A stretch of 64,000 nucleotides of DNA, taken from Boswellia sacra. Its lineage: Eukaryota; Streptophyta; Magnoliopsida; Sapindales; Burseraceae. Positions 20,501 to 28,924 of the stretch are shown one piece after another; position 1 is the stretch's first letter, and each line of letters starts with the position of its first letter. Under the pieces are notes generated by a model, which was not told the DNA's origin, did no database searches, and was given only the letters and a program-made list of their open reading frames with translations. A program made the position numbers and the translations under genes. The stretch lies in assembly GCA_013180625.2 (NCBI GenBank), contig SNVD02011071.1, forward strand, positions 186,001 to 250,000, read 5' to 3'.

Positions 20501-23479
20501 ATTTTATCAAATTTTAAATATTACTTTTTCTAAACAAGTAATCACGGTGTGCGCAGAAAAAGGCGTTTGCAAGGCATTTTTTAAGGTTCCTGTAGCCCCA
20601 CTACTTAATTTAAAACGTCATTTTGAAATGCATTAGTCAGATATTTTTAATAGTACAAATTGATAAATTAATTAGCTTTATATATACTTAATTAAATAAA
20701 TATTTAAACATTTTGAAGGAGGAACGTAAGTAACTTATTGCATAAATTCTCATTAATGAGAGGAAAATTGACTTTAAATATTTTAATTAACGAAGCTATT
20801 ATATTATTTTTGATATAAAATTTTAATTTAAGTGAATTTCGTTATTTTTTCTATAAAATTATATAAAAAATTTAATACTCTTTTAAACGTAATAGATTTT
20901 AGCAATATGGTTATAAACTAAAGTCAAAACAATTTATATCAATGTTTTTCAAAAGTTCTAGACTTAAGTGTTACTTTAAAAATAAAAAAAAAAAAAAGAG
21001 TTTCCATAATCGATTTTAATTTTATATACAAACTAACAATTAATGGGGTAGTCTAACAATGTCACTATCATACATTTGAATAAATCATTTTTTAGCGTGT
21101 GCTGACTAGTTGCTGTGGATGTCAATCAGTTAAATCGTCGATGAGTAATTCAATATTTTCAATTTAAAAGTTATGATTAACATATTATTGCTGATTCAAA
21201 TGATCACAATGCTTTTCATTTATCTTGATGACAATATAAATAATGTTAACAATATTATCATCATCTCAAGAGGATAAGTTTAATTAATAATTACCTGGAA
21301 TTGGATCATCATACTTGCTTAGTTCTTCCACCAGAGCCGTTTTTCCTTTCTCGTCATTTGCAATTGCATCAAGTATCTCGTGATCTCCTTTCGCTGCCGC
21401 AAGATTAAGTATTTTGCTAATGCTTTTAACAAAATCATCAAAAACATCAGTCTTTGCTTTTTTCATTAAAATATTCACCACTTCAATATGCCCTTTGTCC
21501 ACGGCTAAATCAAATGCTGTCTTTTCATTACTATTCCTCACATTCATCAGCTTCGTGACAGCGCTTTCCCTTCCCCCTGGATCTCGAGATTGATCATCTG
21601 ATTCATCTCTCACATTTTCTTCAATATTTCCATTTTCCACTGCTAAATCAAGTGCTGTCTTTCCATTACTATTCCTGGCTGTGATAGCGCTTCCCCTTCT
21701 CTCAAGATCATCTCTTACATATTCAAGAAGAACTTCAGCTGTTGCATAGTTATTGCATTCCGCCGCAACATGAAGTGGAGTGTTACCTTCAGCATTAACC
21801 TTTAGTAGTAGCCGTGGATAGATGTCAAGTATTTTTTTCACAAACTGATCAGTAGATTTCATTGGAGAGGAAGTTTTGATGCCGACATGCAAGATTGTGT
21901 CATTTGGCGGTGTCCCTATACACAAAGCGATGCATAATATTTGTTATTAACACTTTAATGTTCGAAAATCGTTAAAAAAATTCCTAAAATCGAACTTTTT
22001 ATTTAGACTATTTTAAGAGTGGAGTACTGGAAACGTGTCCTTTTAGTCTTAGGTCCATGGCCAGTACTTTAAAATAATAATAATGATATAATAAATATTA
22101 CAAATAATTACAAATAATCCATGTAACCTTTTAAGAAAGTTCTAAAATTGACTGCCTTTGATCAAACATATAATGTAAAAGCTCTAAAGTCAATTTTGCC
22201 CCACTTATTTAAACAAATGTAGGAAATATTTTAGATCATGATGTTATTTGATTTACAAATTCATTTAAAATGTGATAAATCAATTAATTCTATAAACACT
22301 TTGTTATACAGATATTTATATATTGTGGAGGAACATAATTTACCAAATTTGTATTAATTAGAGGGAAAATTAACTTTGTATTAGTATACTAATTAACAAG
22401 ATTAGTTTATGAATTATTTCTGATAGAAAATTTTAATTCAAGAGAATTTTTGTTATGTTTCATCCAAATCAAAGGTCATAGCAATATGTAGGAGTACTAG
22501 ACTAAAGTGTTACTTCTTCAAAAACATGGATATCCAGAATTGATTGTAACTTCATGTACAAATTAACAATTAATGCGGAGTAGTCTTGCAGTGACATCAT
22601 AATATTTGAATAAACTATTCTTCAGCGTTTGCTGATTAGTTGGTGTGCTTATCATTCTAATAACTTAAACCGTGAATGAGTTATTCCATATTATCAAATT
22701 AAAAGCACTACAAAGATGTGGTCACTAAATTTCCTTTATTCAAATGATCAAATGTGCTTTTCATTAATTTTAACAACAAAATCAAAAATGTTGACAGAAG
22801 TCTTATCTCAAGAGGATAAGTTTAATCAATTACCTGGATCATCATATTTCTTTAGTTCTTGAAGCAAAGCGGCTTTTCCTCCGTCGTTCTTTTCAATTTC
22901 ATCCAGTATCTGGTGATATCCACTCTTTATCGCAAAGTTAAGTAATTTGCCAATGTTCTTAGCAAAATCAAAAAAATTGGGGTCTCCTTCTGTGATTAAT
23001 CTTTTTACCACATTAACATTATTGCATTCCATTGCCACATCAAATGTTGTCTTTCCATCACTATTCTTCATGTTCAGCATGATCTTTGTAATATCTCTCC
23101 CCCAGTTGTTCATGAGATCTTGAGTTTGAACTCTGGCACATTCGAGAAGACTGTCCACTGTATCAGATTTGTCCAATCTGGCGGCCGCAAGATGAAGTGG
23201 AATATTGCCTTTATCATTGCCTTGTAGTAGAAGTGCTGGACATATTTTGAGTATTCCTTTCACGAACTTAGTTGAAGAAGAAAACGGTTTGTTGATGTGC
23301 ACATGCAAGATTGTATCCTTGGTCTCATTTACAATCTGCCTAAGATGTTGCTTTCTTTTCTTGAAGGGTTTAACACGACCCCTAAACGCAGCGTTGAACA
23401 AATGTGAATCCATTGCCATTGGATTGGTTTTTGTTTCAGTGGGGGAGTTGTTAGAAACGTTTGGCAAATAAGATCCCAT
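5004..23479 (-). CDS. ACD6-like ankyrin-repeat/PGG membrane protein, large multi-exon gene
   Basis: Exons (minus strand): 23479-22834, 21915-21295, 19957-19463, 18575-18096, 14686-14111, 13331-12645, 6842-6319, 5633-5004. All junctions are GT-AG and the phases agree, giving about 1,552 residues with no internal stop. Residues 1 to about 1168 are serial ankyrin modules, about 1169-1343 a further ankyrin block, and about 1390-1520 four hydrophobic helices of the PGG domain. Known family: ACD6-type plant membrane proteins linked to salicylic-acid defence, usually about 600-700 residues; this one is over twice that. The ATG at 23479 lies about 57 bp below a TATA box. An alternative start is the second MAMDS methionine. 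Whether one transcript spans all exons is inferred; shorter isoforms or two genes are possible. Intron 6 is 5.8 kb. The species-specific function is unknown. Confidence 0.7.
5754..5785. repeat. (ATT)n microsatellite
   Basis: About ten ATT units in the last intron of the ankyrin gene. The rest of this intron has no recognised feature. Confidence 0.85.
6319..6842 (-). CDS. Ankyrin gene exon 7: penultimate ankyrin block
   Basis: The acceptor TTTTAG/GTATATATAC is in phase 1, matching the preceding exon, and the donor TTGAG/GTAATA is in phase 0. Repeats visible: YGWTPLHYASYYGLSDKV, KMTALHMAASQGHKHIIE, WNVLHFAMLSLSKEELDEL and GNTPLHIRAAVYRDS. This is the block usually found just before the PGG exon in ACD6-like genes. 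Confidence 0.85.
6975..7260. repeat. Diverged short repeats in the ankyrin intron
   Basis: Phrases such as AAAATTATAACTAAAAAATA, ATAACCC(TTAGAT) and TTATTATGTTAATAAA recur about every 75 bp three times with substitutions, suggesting an old local tandem duplication. The flanking 7260-7880 shows nothing recognisable. Confidence 0.4.
7880..8237. other. Unplaced sequence beside the plastid insertion, possibly organellar
   Basis: Base composition is less AT-rich than the intron around it, and the style is organelle-like (GGGTCAAGGCCTTTCTCG, CTCTCTTTGCAATTCCC). No gene was recognised. It may be part of the same mosaic insertion, of plastid or mitochondrial origin. Confidence 0.3.
8238..8345 (-). 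pseudogene. Fragment of plastid 23S rRNA gene (nuclear plastid insertion)
   Basis: On the minus strand, GAGCTAGCTGG, TGGACATCTAGGGGTAAAGC and TGTTTCGGTGCGG are landmark stretches of plastid 23S rRNA in the right order. Compared with the conserved plastid sequence as I remember it, the differences are almost all C-to-T or G-to-A, as expected from decay of methylated nuclear copies. Similarity may extend a little further to 8413. The piece lies inside intron 6 of the ankyrin gene. Confidence 0.75.
8414..8546 (-). pseudogene. Fragment of plastid trnE(UUC)-trnY region (nuclear plastid insertion)
   Basis: Minus strand: a tRNA-Glu remnant (8486-8546) keeps the anticodon region CTCTTTTTCAAGGAG and the T-arm and 3' stem (GGAATTCGACTTCCCC), but its 5' stem is lost. 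The trnE-trnY spacer follows (GTTATCAATAAGCC, TTTTTTCCACCTGG), then only the first 12 bases of trnY (GGGTCGATGCCC). It abuts 23S-like sequence directly, although these loci are far apart in plastid genomes, so the insertion is a mosaic. Not a functional tRNA. Confidence 0.75.
8618..8655 (-). pseudogene. Possible psbB (CP47) scrap
   Basis: Minus-strand bases read LLVASWAGSMAL, close to the conserved CP47 stretch LVAGWAGSMAL, and the nucleotides GTTGGGCCGGTTCAATGGC fit as well. Only about 30 bases match and the flanks do not, so this is a tentative third plastid piece next to the trnE fragment. Confidence 0.3.
8956..9340. repeat. Three copies of a 70-125-bp direct repeat separated by TA runs
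   Basis: The block beginning TTGACGATGAGAAACTTTC and ending AACCTTTTATTA occurs at about 8956, 9107 and 9217. Copies 1 and 3 extend on through GGCCTAAACATCTTTGCC to GTCTTTA. Copies are joined by (TA)n tracts of 20-34 bp. Copies 2 and 3 share changes relative to copy 1 (GAGACAAGG, GAAAGTAAAAGCCCG), so copy 2 was probably made from copy 3. The sequence style is organelle-like. Confidence 0.8.
9341..9655. mobile_element. Long-inverted-repeat MITE
   Basis: The left arm (GATATTTTAACACAA ... CATTGATCTCACAAAATCTA ... AGTCAACAAAATAC) and the inverted right arm match over roughly 110 bp, with a central part containing CATCAATTATCTTAACC. Related sequence occurs at about 28705-28915 and, more weakly, at about 5970-6130, so this is a family. 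No coding capacity; superfamily undecided. Confidence 0.6.
9661..9692. repeat. (CA)n(TA)n microsatellite
   Basis: Seven CA units followed by about nine TA units, adjoining the right arm of the preceding MITE. Confidence 0.85.
9693..10186. other. Intron sequence without recognised features
   Basis: Part of the 5.8-kb intron of the ankyrin gene. No open frame, repeat arm or tRNA-like segment was seen. Confidence 0.4.
10187..10940. repeat. Tandem pair of foldback elements (MITE) in a 372-376-bp direct duplication
   Basis: Unit 1 starts at 10187 and unit 2 at 10559, both with AACAAATTCTTTACCG. Each holds a near-perfect palindrome (10240-10503 and 10616-10878) with arms of about 115-120 bp (CTACCTTAGT...AATTTCCATT). 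Each is followed by AGCACTCGTTTACAAC. The loop between arms is AATTTAACTATTTGTACTCC in unit 1 and its reverse complement in unit 2. Long perfect hairpins predict small-RNA potential if transcribed with the intron. Confidence 0.85.
10941..12421. other. Intron sequence, 3' flank of the ankyrin modules
   Basis: AT-rich with no element identified up to about 12280. From about 12285 the sequence (GAATAGTGAATGAGAG, AAAAGCACTACAAGGATG, AATGTCGATGAT) resembles the stretch just beyond the donor site of exon 1, so the duplicated modules carried flanking intron with them. Confidence 0.45.
12422..12523 (-). CDS. Possible extra exon: short Asp/Ser-rich copy of the exon 6 end
   Basis: A 102-bp stretch is bounded by a candidate acceptor (GAAG/GTTCC) and a good donor (TTCAG/GTAATT), both phase 1, so it could be included or skipped without changing frame. 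It encodes GSKSVANGNPNGMMNS followed by an acidic DSDSDDSDSDDTDYDDS run. Its first part resembles KSVQYEGPNGM near the end of exon 6, pointing to a degraded partial duplicate. The acceptor has a weak pyrimidine tract. It may equally be a non-functional exon relic in the intron. Confidence 0.35.
12645..13331 (-). CDS. Ankyrin gene exon 6: ankyrin module with three 23-residue repeats
   Basis: 229 codons, phase 1 to phase 1. The acceptor is CTCAG/ATAAGCAG and the donor CCAG/GTGATT. It starts DKQSNDTILHVHIQYSKKP and contains GDTPLHVAAKCGHYSIVEF, a linker of three 23-residue repeats (E.KxADRQxIxM), then GNTALHEAVRHGKFEVVKM, GETPLYLAATRGYYRM and NGMTALHAAVMKFDTPG. The second half keeps classic ankyrin repeats that the other modules have lost. 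Confidence 0.85.
12883..13089. repeat. Three 69-bp tandem repeats inside exon 6
   Basis: Read on the minus strand, three in-frame 23-residue units follow each other (MESSEGKKADRQMIKMTNSE, MESSEGKNADRQVIGMASSE, MEGTEGKKADRQMIRMTNGE, each followed by three more residues). They form a charged linker between two ankyrin blocks. Confidence 0.9.
14111..14686 (-). CDS. Ankyrin gene exon 5: diverged ankyrin module
   Basis: 192 codons, phase 1 to phase 1. The acceptor is TTCAG/GGACACACT and the donor GAAG/GTAATT. It reads ETILHTHIKSFWEPSE, DDTPVHLAVKYDEFGIAEV, then an extra charged stretch (GGEESPGEVFFKCGQYEIKK) before NSDGKTVLDVAVEDDKDVV. The ankyrin consensus is weaker than in exons 2-4 and the ends have drifted (DSNIPEG), so this is an older or less constrained copy. 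Confidence 0.8.
14687..17030. other. Ankyrin intron, no feature recognised
   Basis: AT-rich intron between exons 4 and 5. A short plus-strand open frame near 16053 shows no recognisable domain or splice context. Confidence 0.4.
17039..17480. mobile_element. Solo LTR or TRIM-like fragment
   Basis: Begins TGTTGAAAG and ends ATCTCAACA, i.e. TG...CA with a short terminal inverted repeat. It contains GTTTACGTGGATCGG and GCCTACGTGCACAAGG, a phrase found in many plant LTR and TRIM-type repeats. No matching 5-bp duplication was found at these borders, so they are provisional. Confidence 0.4.
17521..17553. repeat. (TG)n(AG)n microsatellite
   Basis: About six TG units followed by nine AG units, in intron 4 of the ankyrin gene. 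Confidence 0.85.
18096..18575 (-). CDS. Ankyrin gene exon 4: ankyrin module
   Basis: 160 codons, phase 1 to phase 1. The acceptor is TTCAG/GGATGCAG and the donor GCAG/GTAATT. Motifs: DTILHSHIKSFWAS, GDTPIHVAAECNKSKIAEV, NNEGKTAFDLAVGSGSIEV, LNLAADSGDHEILEE, MKYETAG. The next intron is 3.4 kb, against 0.8-1.3 kb for most others. Confidence 0.85.
19463..19957 (-). CDS. Ankyrin gene exon 3: ankyrin module
   Basis: 165 codons, phase 1 to phase 1. The acceptor is CACAG/GGACACC and the donor GCAG/GTAACT. Order of motifs: DTILHIHIKTSEKK, FVKKILDIYP, GNTPLHVAAECNKYAIAEV, NNNGKTAFDLAVDSGNIEV, ISKILNLAAERGYHEILD, LRKYDTAG. Closest in layout to exons 2 and 4. Confidence 0.85.
20233..20602. mobile_element. 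MITE inserted in an ankyrin intron
   Basis: Left end AGTGGGGCTGTATGAAGCC and inverted right end AGTGGGGCTACAGGAACC form imperfect terminal repeats. The sister intron near 18836-18880 reads straight through the same flanks (TTAGATCATGAAGTTAA ... TTACTTAATTTACAAC) without the 370-bp insert, giving an internal empty site. No coding capacity; superfamily not assigned. Confidence 0.65.
21295..21915 (-). CDS. Ankyrin gene exon 2: ankyrin module with internal repeat gain
   Basis: The acceptor is TATAG/GGACACC and the donor CCAG/GTAATT, both phase 1, 207 codons. It begins GTPPNDTILHVGIKTS, carries GNTPLHVAAECNN, and ends ELSKYDDPIPG. It is longer than its sister exons because the segment NSNGKTALDLAVENGNIE is followed by a second copy, NSNEKTAFDLAVDKGHIE, with a diverged N-VRD linker. 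Confidence 0.85.
22834..23479 (-). CDS. Ankyrin gene exon 1: start codon and first ankyrin module
   Basis: Encodes the N-terminus (MGSYLPNVSNNS..., then MAMDSHLFNAAFRGRVKPF), which resembles ACD6-like starts, followed by DTILHVHI, a GNIPLHLAAARL ankyrin repeat, NSDGKTTFDVAME and a final LQELKKYDDPG. The donor is CCAG/GTAATT, phase 1. The open frame runs upstream to 23548, but that part includes the TATA box and begins GTG, so the ATG at 23479 is preferred. The motif TETK...P.(A)M.S occurs twice, a small duplication across the start region. Confidence 0.8.
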
Positions 23480-23535
23480 TGGCTCGGTATTGGCTTTTGT
23501 TTCTGTGAAGAAGATGTTAGAAGACTCTTGTGTAC

Positions 23536-23543
23536 TATATATA
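23536..23543 (-). promoter_or_regulatory. TATA box of the ankyrin gene
   Basis: TATATATA within GTGTATATATAGTAC lies about 57 bp upstream of the chosen ATG, leaving room for a transcription start near 23505-23515. The same promoter block, with TATATAAATA, is present in the relic copy at 29.6 kb, which supports its being the family's core promoter. Confidence 0.6.
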
Positions 23544-23549
23544 CACACG

Positions 23550-24460
23550 GTAAAAGGCAGTAGAAATTAGCCTTGGATCTTAATTGCCTTTAAAAAATGT
23601 GGGGCACCGCAGAATATTTATTGCCTCTCGACATTTGAAAGAAAGAAGCATACAAGGTCATGATGAACTCCAATTCAGGAGAAGAGAAAGTGACTTCTCT
23701 TGTAAAAGTAAATTTGTGGTGGCCCCACTCTTCCTGTCACCCACTCCCAACGAGGTGAAAACAAACAATAATACGGGGAACGGACTTTTTCTTCGAATCG
23801 AGATATTAAAGATTGTACGAGTGATTTTCTAATATAGCAAGGCACGACTTCTGCACTATGGACGTTAAATTTAATATCTACGAAATGGTAAATACTATAA
23901 TGGAGAAATAATTAATAGTACCGAAGTTTGATAATTCATTCAAACTATTATATTGTTTAAACATTTTGATTTAAAAATTACATTAGAAAGAGTATTATTT
24001 TATCATCTGATCATGTTAAAGCTTTTTAAACCACAAATCTAAATTGATTTAAAAGCCCATTAATAGGAAAATTTTTAATATATTCTACAGTTGCGTAAAC
24101 CTATCTAGATGGGGAAAAAAAAAATGACGCCTCCAAAGTTTGGACTGTGTGTGGCATTCCGGCTGTTTGAAAAACAACATTTAAACCCCAGTTTAGTGAA
24201 AGTACTTAAATAGCCTTAACAAAAAGGAAGAGTGAATGAATTTTTTATTATTGAATGAGTCAATAAAGCATAAATAGGAAAATTACAATGTTGATGGTTT
24301 GAAAAAGCATCAATTTTTTTTTTTTTGGTGTAGATATATAATGATACTGGAAAAGTCATTTACTAAAAGTTGAGCTCTCAAGTTGATTTAATTTGTTAGA
24401 CAGCTTAATATTTTTCTGGACACTCAACACATACTTAGAGTTTTGTTGACAATAAAAAAT
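23550..24460. other. Upstream region of the ankyrin gene
   Basis: About 23550-23750 is the proximal promoter and is conserved in the relic at 29.6-29.83 kb. Beyond it the sequence is AT-rich with no recognised element up to the hAT insertion at 24469. Confidence 0.45.
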
Positions 24461-24468
24461 ATTAGAGT

Positions 24469-25266
24469 TAGGCTTGGCAAATTCTATATAACCCGTTAAC
24501 ACGATACGAACTCATTCTATAAAAACGTATTTTGGATCTAATATTATCGGATTGGGTTGTTAATGGGTTAACACGATAAAACCCGTTTGATATTGGACGG
24601 TGTTTGGGTTTATATTATAAAAAATCGTTTCACCCGTTTAACCCGTTAATATTAAGGATAATATAGTAAATTTATTTATGATACATGAAATAATATAATA
24701 AAATATAACAAATACTAATTTATAACTATATTTAACCTAAGTAAAATTATTCTAATACAATTACATCATCTTTTTCTTTTGCGTGTATGAGTATGAAATT
24801 TTGATGAGAAATATAAATAAAAAACTTATAAAATATTCTATTTAATTTTCAGAAATCATTCAATAATTGGACATTATCAATTATTTATCTTAAATTAATA
24901 CACTTTAGATGGATATTTAAATGATGTTGAATACAAAACTTTGTTTATATTTTCATATTATATTAAATTTAGATATTTCGATATATTTCAAAATATTTGT
25001 TAGATTTGAAATTTATAAACTATTGGTTGTATTATTTGTTTAGAATTTATACAAATCATGTTATACATATTGTTGTCTAACTTGAAAATTAAAAAAAAGA
25101 AGTTAAATGGGTTGGGTTCGGATAATACGTTAAGTTAACAGTTGGGTTTGAGTTTATAGATTCAAACCCAAAAAGTTAATGGATCGGATTTGGATTAATA
25201 TAATTTAACACGACACGAATACGAAATGATATGAAATCGCTTTAACATGACTCGTTGTCAGGTCTA
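24469..25266. mobile_element. Non-autonomous hAT-like element with perfect 8-bp target duplication
   Basis: Ends TAGGCTTGGCAA and inverted TAGACCTGACAA, flanked by exact ATTAGAGT copies (24461-24468 and 25267-25274). Interior motifs such as AACCCGTTAACACGAT and TTTAACACGACACGAAT are shared in style with the element at 37.8 kb. No transposase frame; 798 bp. Confidence 0.85.
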
Positions 25267-25274
25267 ATTAGAGT

Positions 25275-28172
25275 TTTACAAATTTAAAAATGGGCCTAAG
25301 TTTCTTTTTTTAAATTTATTTTCAATTAAGTTAATTTCTGTATTAAATATAAAGTAAAAATAAATGTTCTGAATTTTAAGAATTGACTTATTGAATAAAT
25401 AGGCGCCTAGAAGAAAAAGTTTGTACTAATAGTCTAATCCCACCTAAAAGAGCAACATAAACCCGCCATTTTTTTAAGATGGCAAGCTCCAATGGAAAGA
25501 GAATCAAATAGGAAGTTGAAACGTAGTATTCCCATCTACTAGATCTAAAACTAAAAAAATCAAATTAAAAATACGAAAAAAAGCTAGGTAACATAATCTG
25601 AAGACAGTCATCTCTAGCTCACAAGACGAAGGTCTCCCAATTAAGTAATTAAATATTTGATTGATTGATTCCTGCTTTTATCTAAGGAAAGAAAATGTTG
25701 CAAAAAAAGCAGAAAAATAGTTATTTTATCATGCGGGAGCCCCAATTTTTATTTCATTTCTAGAACGATCAGGGTGGTCCCTAGAATTTTCTGGTTAATT
25801 AATTTTCTCCATATTTAAGAAGATCCTACGAGACAAAACTAATATGTTGAATACAAGATTGGATTGAGGATTTCAATAATTTTATTATTTAATAACTCTT
25901 CATTATTTTTTACTGAGTTTTATTACGTCCTTTGCTTAATTAAGTACTCATTTTTTTCAATTGTCATTACCATTAGTTATTAAGGTCATGTTATAATATA
26001 ATTGGTATATCTGACGCATTTGTTTTCAGATTTATATAAAATTTAGAAAAACCTATATAAAAATTTAAAATTGAGGTTATTAAAGTAAAAAACTATTACA
26101 AAAAACTTGGAAACATCCATTTCTAACTTCCATATCCTCTTTTTCAACATTCTCAATTTTTATATAAAAATCTTATGCATCGATCACATGCATTCTGACT
26201 AAAACCTAATATTTGTCTTTGTTTCTAATGTAAGGTGGAAAGCAGATATTGTTCCTCGTAGACATCAATTGTGTTGCAATGTCGTTTGTGACCCTCTAAT
26301 GTAAGTCGAAGTGAAATATAATATAAAATAATAAAAAAATTTTATAGGCGTGTTGATGAGAGACCAAAGATTGACTCTTTTGTAATAAAGCTTCGTTGAA
26401 AGTCGAACTCCAAAAAAGACACGACTTTGATTAAGTTTGCACTTTGAAAATCGCGTGGCTCCCACTTGATGCATTTTGGTAGATTATGTCTTGACTCAAT
26501 GCACACGTTTTACACGTTGTGGGACCGGAATACTGTAGTATAAGCTCAATTAAATTACTACTTTGATATATATCATACTAGAACTCAATTAATTTTTTAA
26601 AATTGGAATCTATTAAAGAGGATGACTCGATGAAAAAGAATTGGATAATGAGATATGATGTGATTACAGTAGTATGGTTAATGTAATATTGAACTGGATA
26701 AAATTATGCATAATGATCTATAAAAAATTAAAATTTGTAATTGATTCATATTAAATTACTTTTATTTAATATTTAGATTTCATATTTAAAATACTAGATG
26801 CTTTTGAAATATAAATTTAATTATATTTCTAATAAACTCGAATTCTATTTAACTCAAATAACTTTCTTCATAAACGAGTCAAACCGCTTTCTCCAGATTC
26901 TAAAATAAAATGCACCTAAATTAGATTTTATACTCCTTATCACGCACAAAGGGTGGGAGACTTGGAGTGTGTGACCGGCTGCACGCCACCATAGTTGCTT
27001 GGGTTTTAGAAATTGTCTGGTTAATTAAAGCGACTTTCAAGTTTTAACGACGCAGTTGTAGATTAGGTTTATAGGCCTATGTGTACATCAAATGATCCAG
27101 ATACCCTGTAGGATATGATGTTAACAAACAGCGTCGAAGTACTGATTTAATTTAGTAAAAAATCAATTAAGAACCATCTATTAGGAGATTATCAAAAACA
27201 AATATTTAATTAACGGAGGCGAGCTGTAGCAGTAAGATTATGCATCTTGAGTACACTTCCAATACTAATGGTAATGGAGGATTTGCCCCTTATCCAAAAT
27301 TTAATTAGAAAGAAATGAAACACAACTTGTGCCGGCGCTCAGTAGAAATAGTACGGGAGAGGAAATTAATAAAAAGTGATTATGCAATTGCTTCTGAAAA
27401 TCAGAATAATGCTAGAGTTGATTATCACACAATATACAATCAAAAATTATAGAACAATTATACCATGGTTATTTACTTATATTCAATACCTTGAAAATAT
27501 GGAAAAAGGTTTTAAAAAAAAAAGAAGACAAAGACAAAGACAAAAACTGAAAAAGCCAAAAAAGCAAAAAAAAAAAAAAAAAAAGATTTCTTCATAGTAT
27601 TAATATGTTAAATTCAAATTAGGATTTATTCCTCAATTATAATCAGCTAGACATACAGCAGTACACACAGAAGGATGATGCTACACAATCCTATAATGTT
27701 TGCTTTAGTTTGATTTTATTTTACTAATTATTTTGTAAGAGATTTCATTATAAAAAATTTACATTTAGAACTTCATGGTTTAATGTAAATTAAAAATTTG
27801 CATTAAAAATTAGTTTAATTTACATTAAAAATTAAACTACAGAAGCCAAATGTGAGTGTGAAGTGCTATTTTTATTGTTAGATATTATCTTGGAAGTTGG
27901 AACATAGGCACTTTTGATTATAAGCTGTTGATGGTTGACGGGACATGTTAAGAAAGACTCCAAATATTCAAAATTACGACACACAGGAAAAAGACAATAA
28001 TATTTAATTAAGGACATGGAGCCACTGACGAGAAATCAACCCATTTTGAAAAATTCAAATGGCGATTCTCAATAACAAGATTACTCTTGATAAGATATAG
28101 CCCAACGGTAGTACCTGACGATAAAAATTCAAGATATTAACACTTGTGGTCATTACATTAAACGAATTTGAA
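25275..28172. other. Intergenic region, no gene recognised
   Basis: AT-rich sequence with scattered short open frames that lack any domain. A purine-rich low-complexity tract lies at about 27515-27588 (A-rich with GAC/AAAG units) and a (TA)n run at 28173-28193. Inverted copies of TTAATGTAAATTAAAAATT and related phrases lie at about 27779-27840. Confidence 0.4.
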
Positions 28173-28704
28173 TATTATATATATATATATATATGGTAAT
28201 CTCCTTTAAAATATATAAAAATTTCTGGTAGACAAAAATGGATTATACTTCAAAATATTTCTAATTTAAGCGATTAACACATTTTAAAGGAGTGGTCTAT
28301 ATTTATAAGCTTTTCATTAAAAAACTTGCTTTACCAATTATTATAATATTATCGTATAATTATTACATCATAAATTTTCATTAGTTGGATAAAATTCTTA
28401 AATTTACATATCCCATCGTAGAATTGTCAAATCATTTAAACAAATAAATTGCATAAGGAGTTTGTAAATATATATTAAAGTGGCTCAGCTAGTATGATAC
28501 GGATTTCATGAAATTGACATCAATTAGTTTAAATATTTTTTTTCAAATATTTCATAAAATTAAGTTAACTAAAACAAGAATTTGCTACTCAACAATCGCT
28601 GCAAAATATGACACGACTTGTAGCATGCAAGATGCAAGACAATCTAATGATGGCTGCTTTAATTTGTTGTTAGTTGGTTAATTATAATTGATATACAATT
28701 TAAA

Positions 28705-28915
28705 AATAGAAGGGGATATTTTAACATAAGATTTTTTTATACTAAATTTGATATAATTTTTTAGTCATTAATTTGTAAATTCAATAGTTAAGATAATTGA
28801 TGAGTTGATAACATTAAATGTATATTATTTACTTTTAATATCAATCATTAGATTTTGTGATATCAATAATTAAAAAATTGTGTCAAAATTTTGTATTAAA
28901 ATATCTATTTATTTT
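28705..28915. mobile_element. MITE copy related to the one at 9.34 kb
   Basis: GGGATATTTTAACATAAG at the left, AAGATAATTGATGAGTTGATAA in the middle and ATCATTAGATTTTGTGATATC to the right follow the order seen in the 9.34-kb element. Terminal arms are more eroded. Confidence 0.5.
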
Positions 28916-28924
28916 AAAAATATC

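Noticed and set aside
12637..23548. Seven separate ankyrin genes
   Set aside because: Only the first module has a promoter and start codon; the others open at AG acceptors in phase 1 and end at GT donors, so they are exons.
27376..27597. Lys/Arg-rich open frame
   Set aside because: It is read from an A-rich low-complexity tract.
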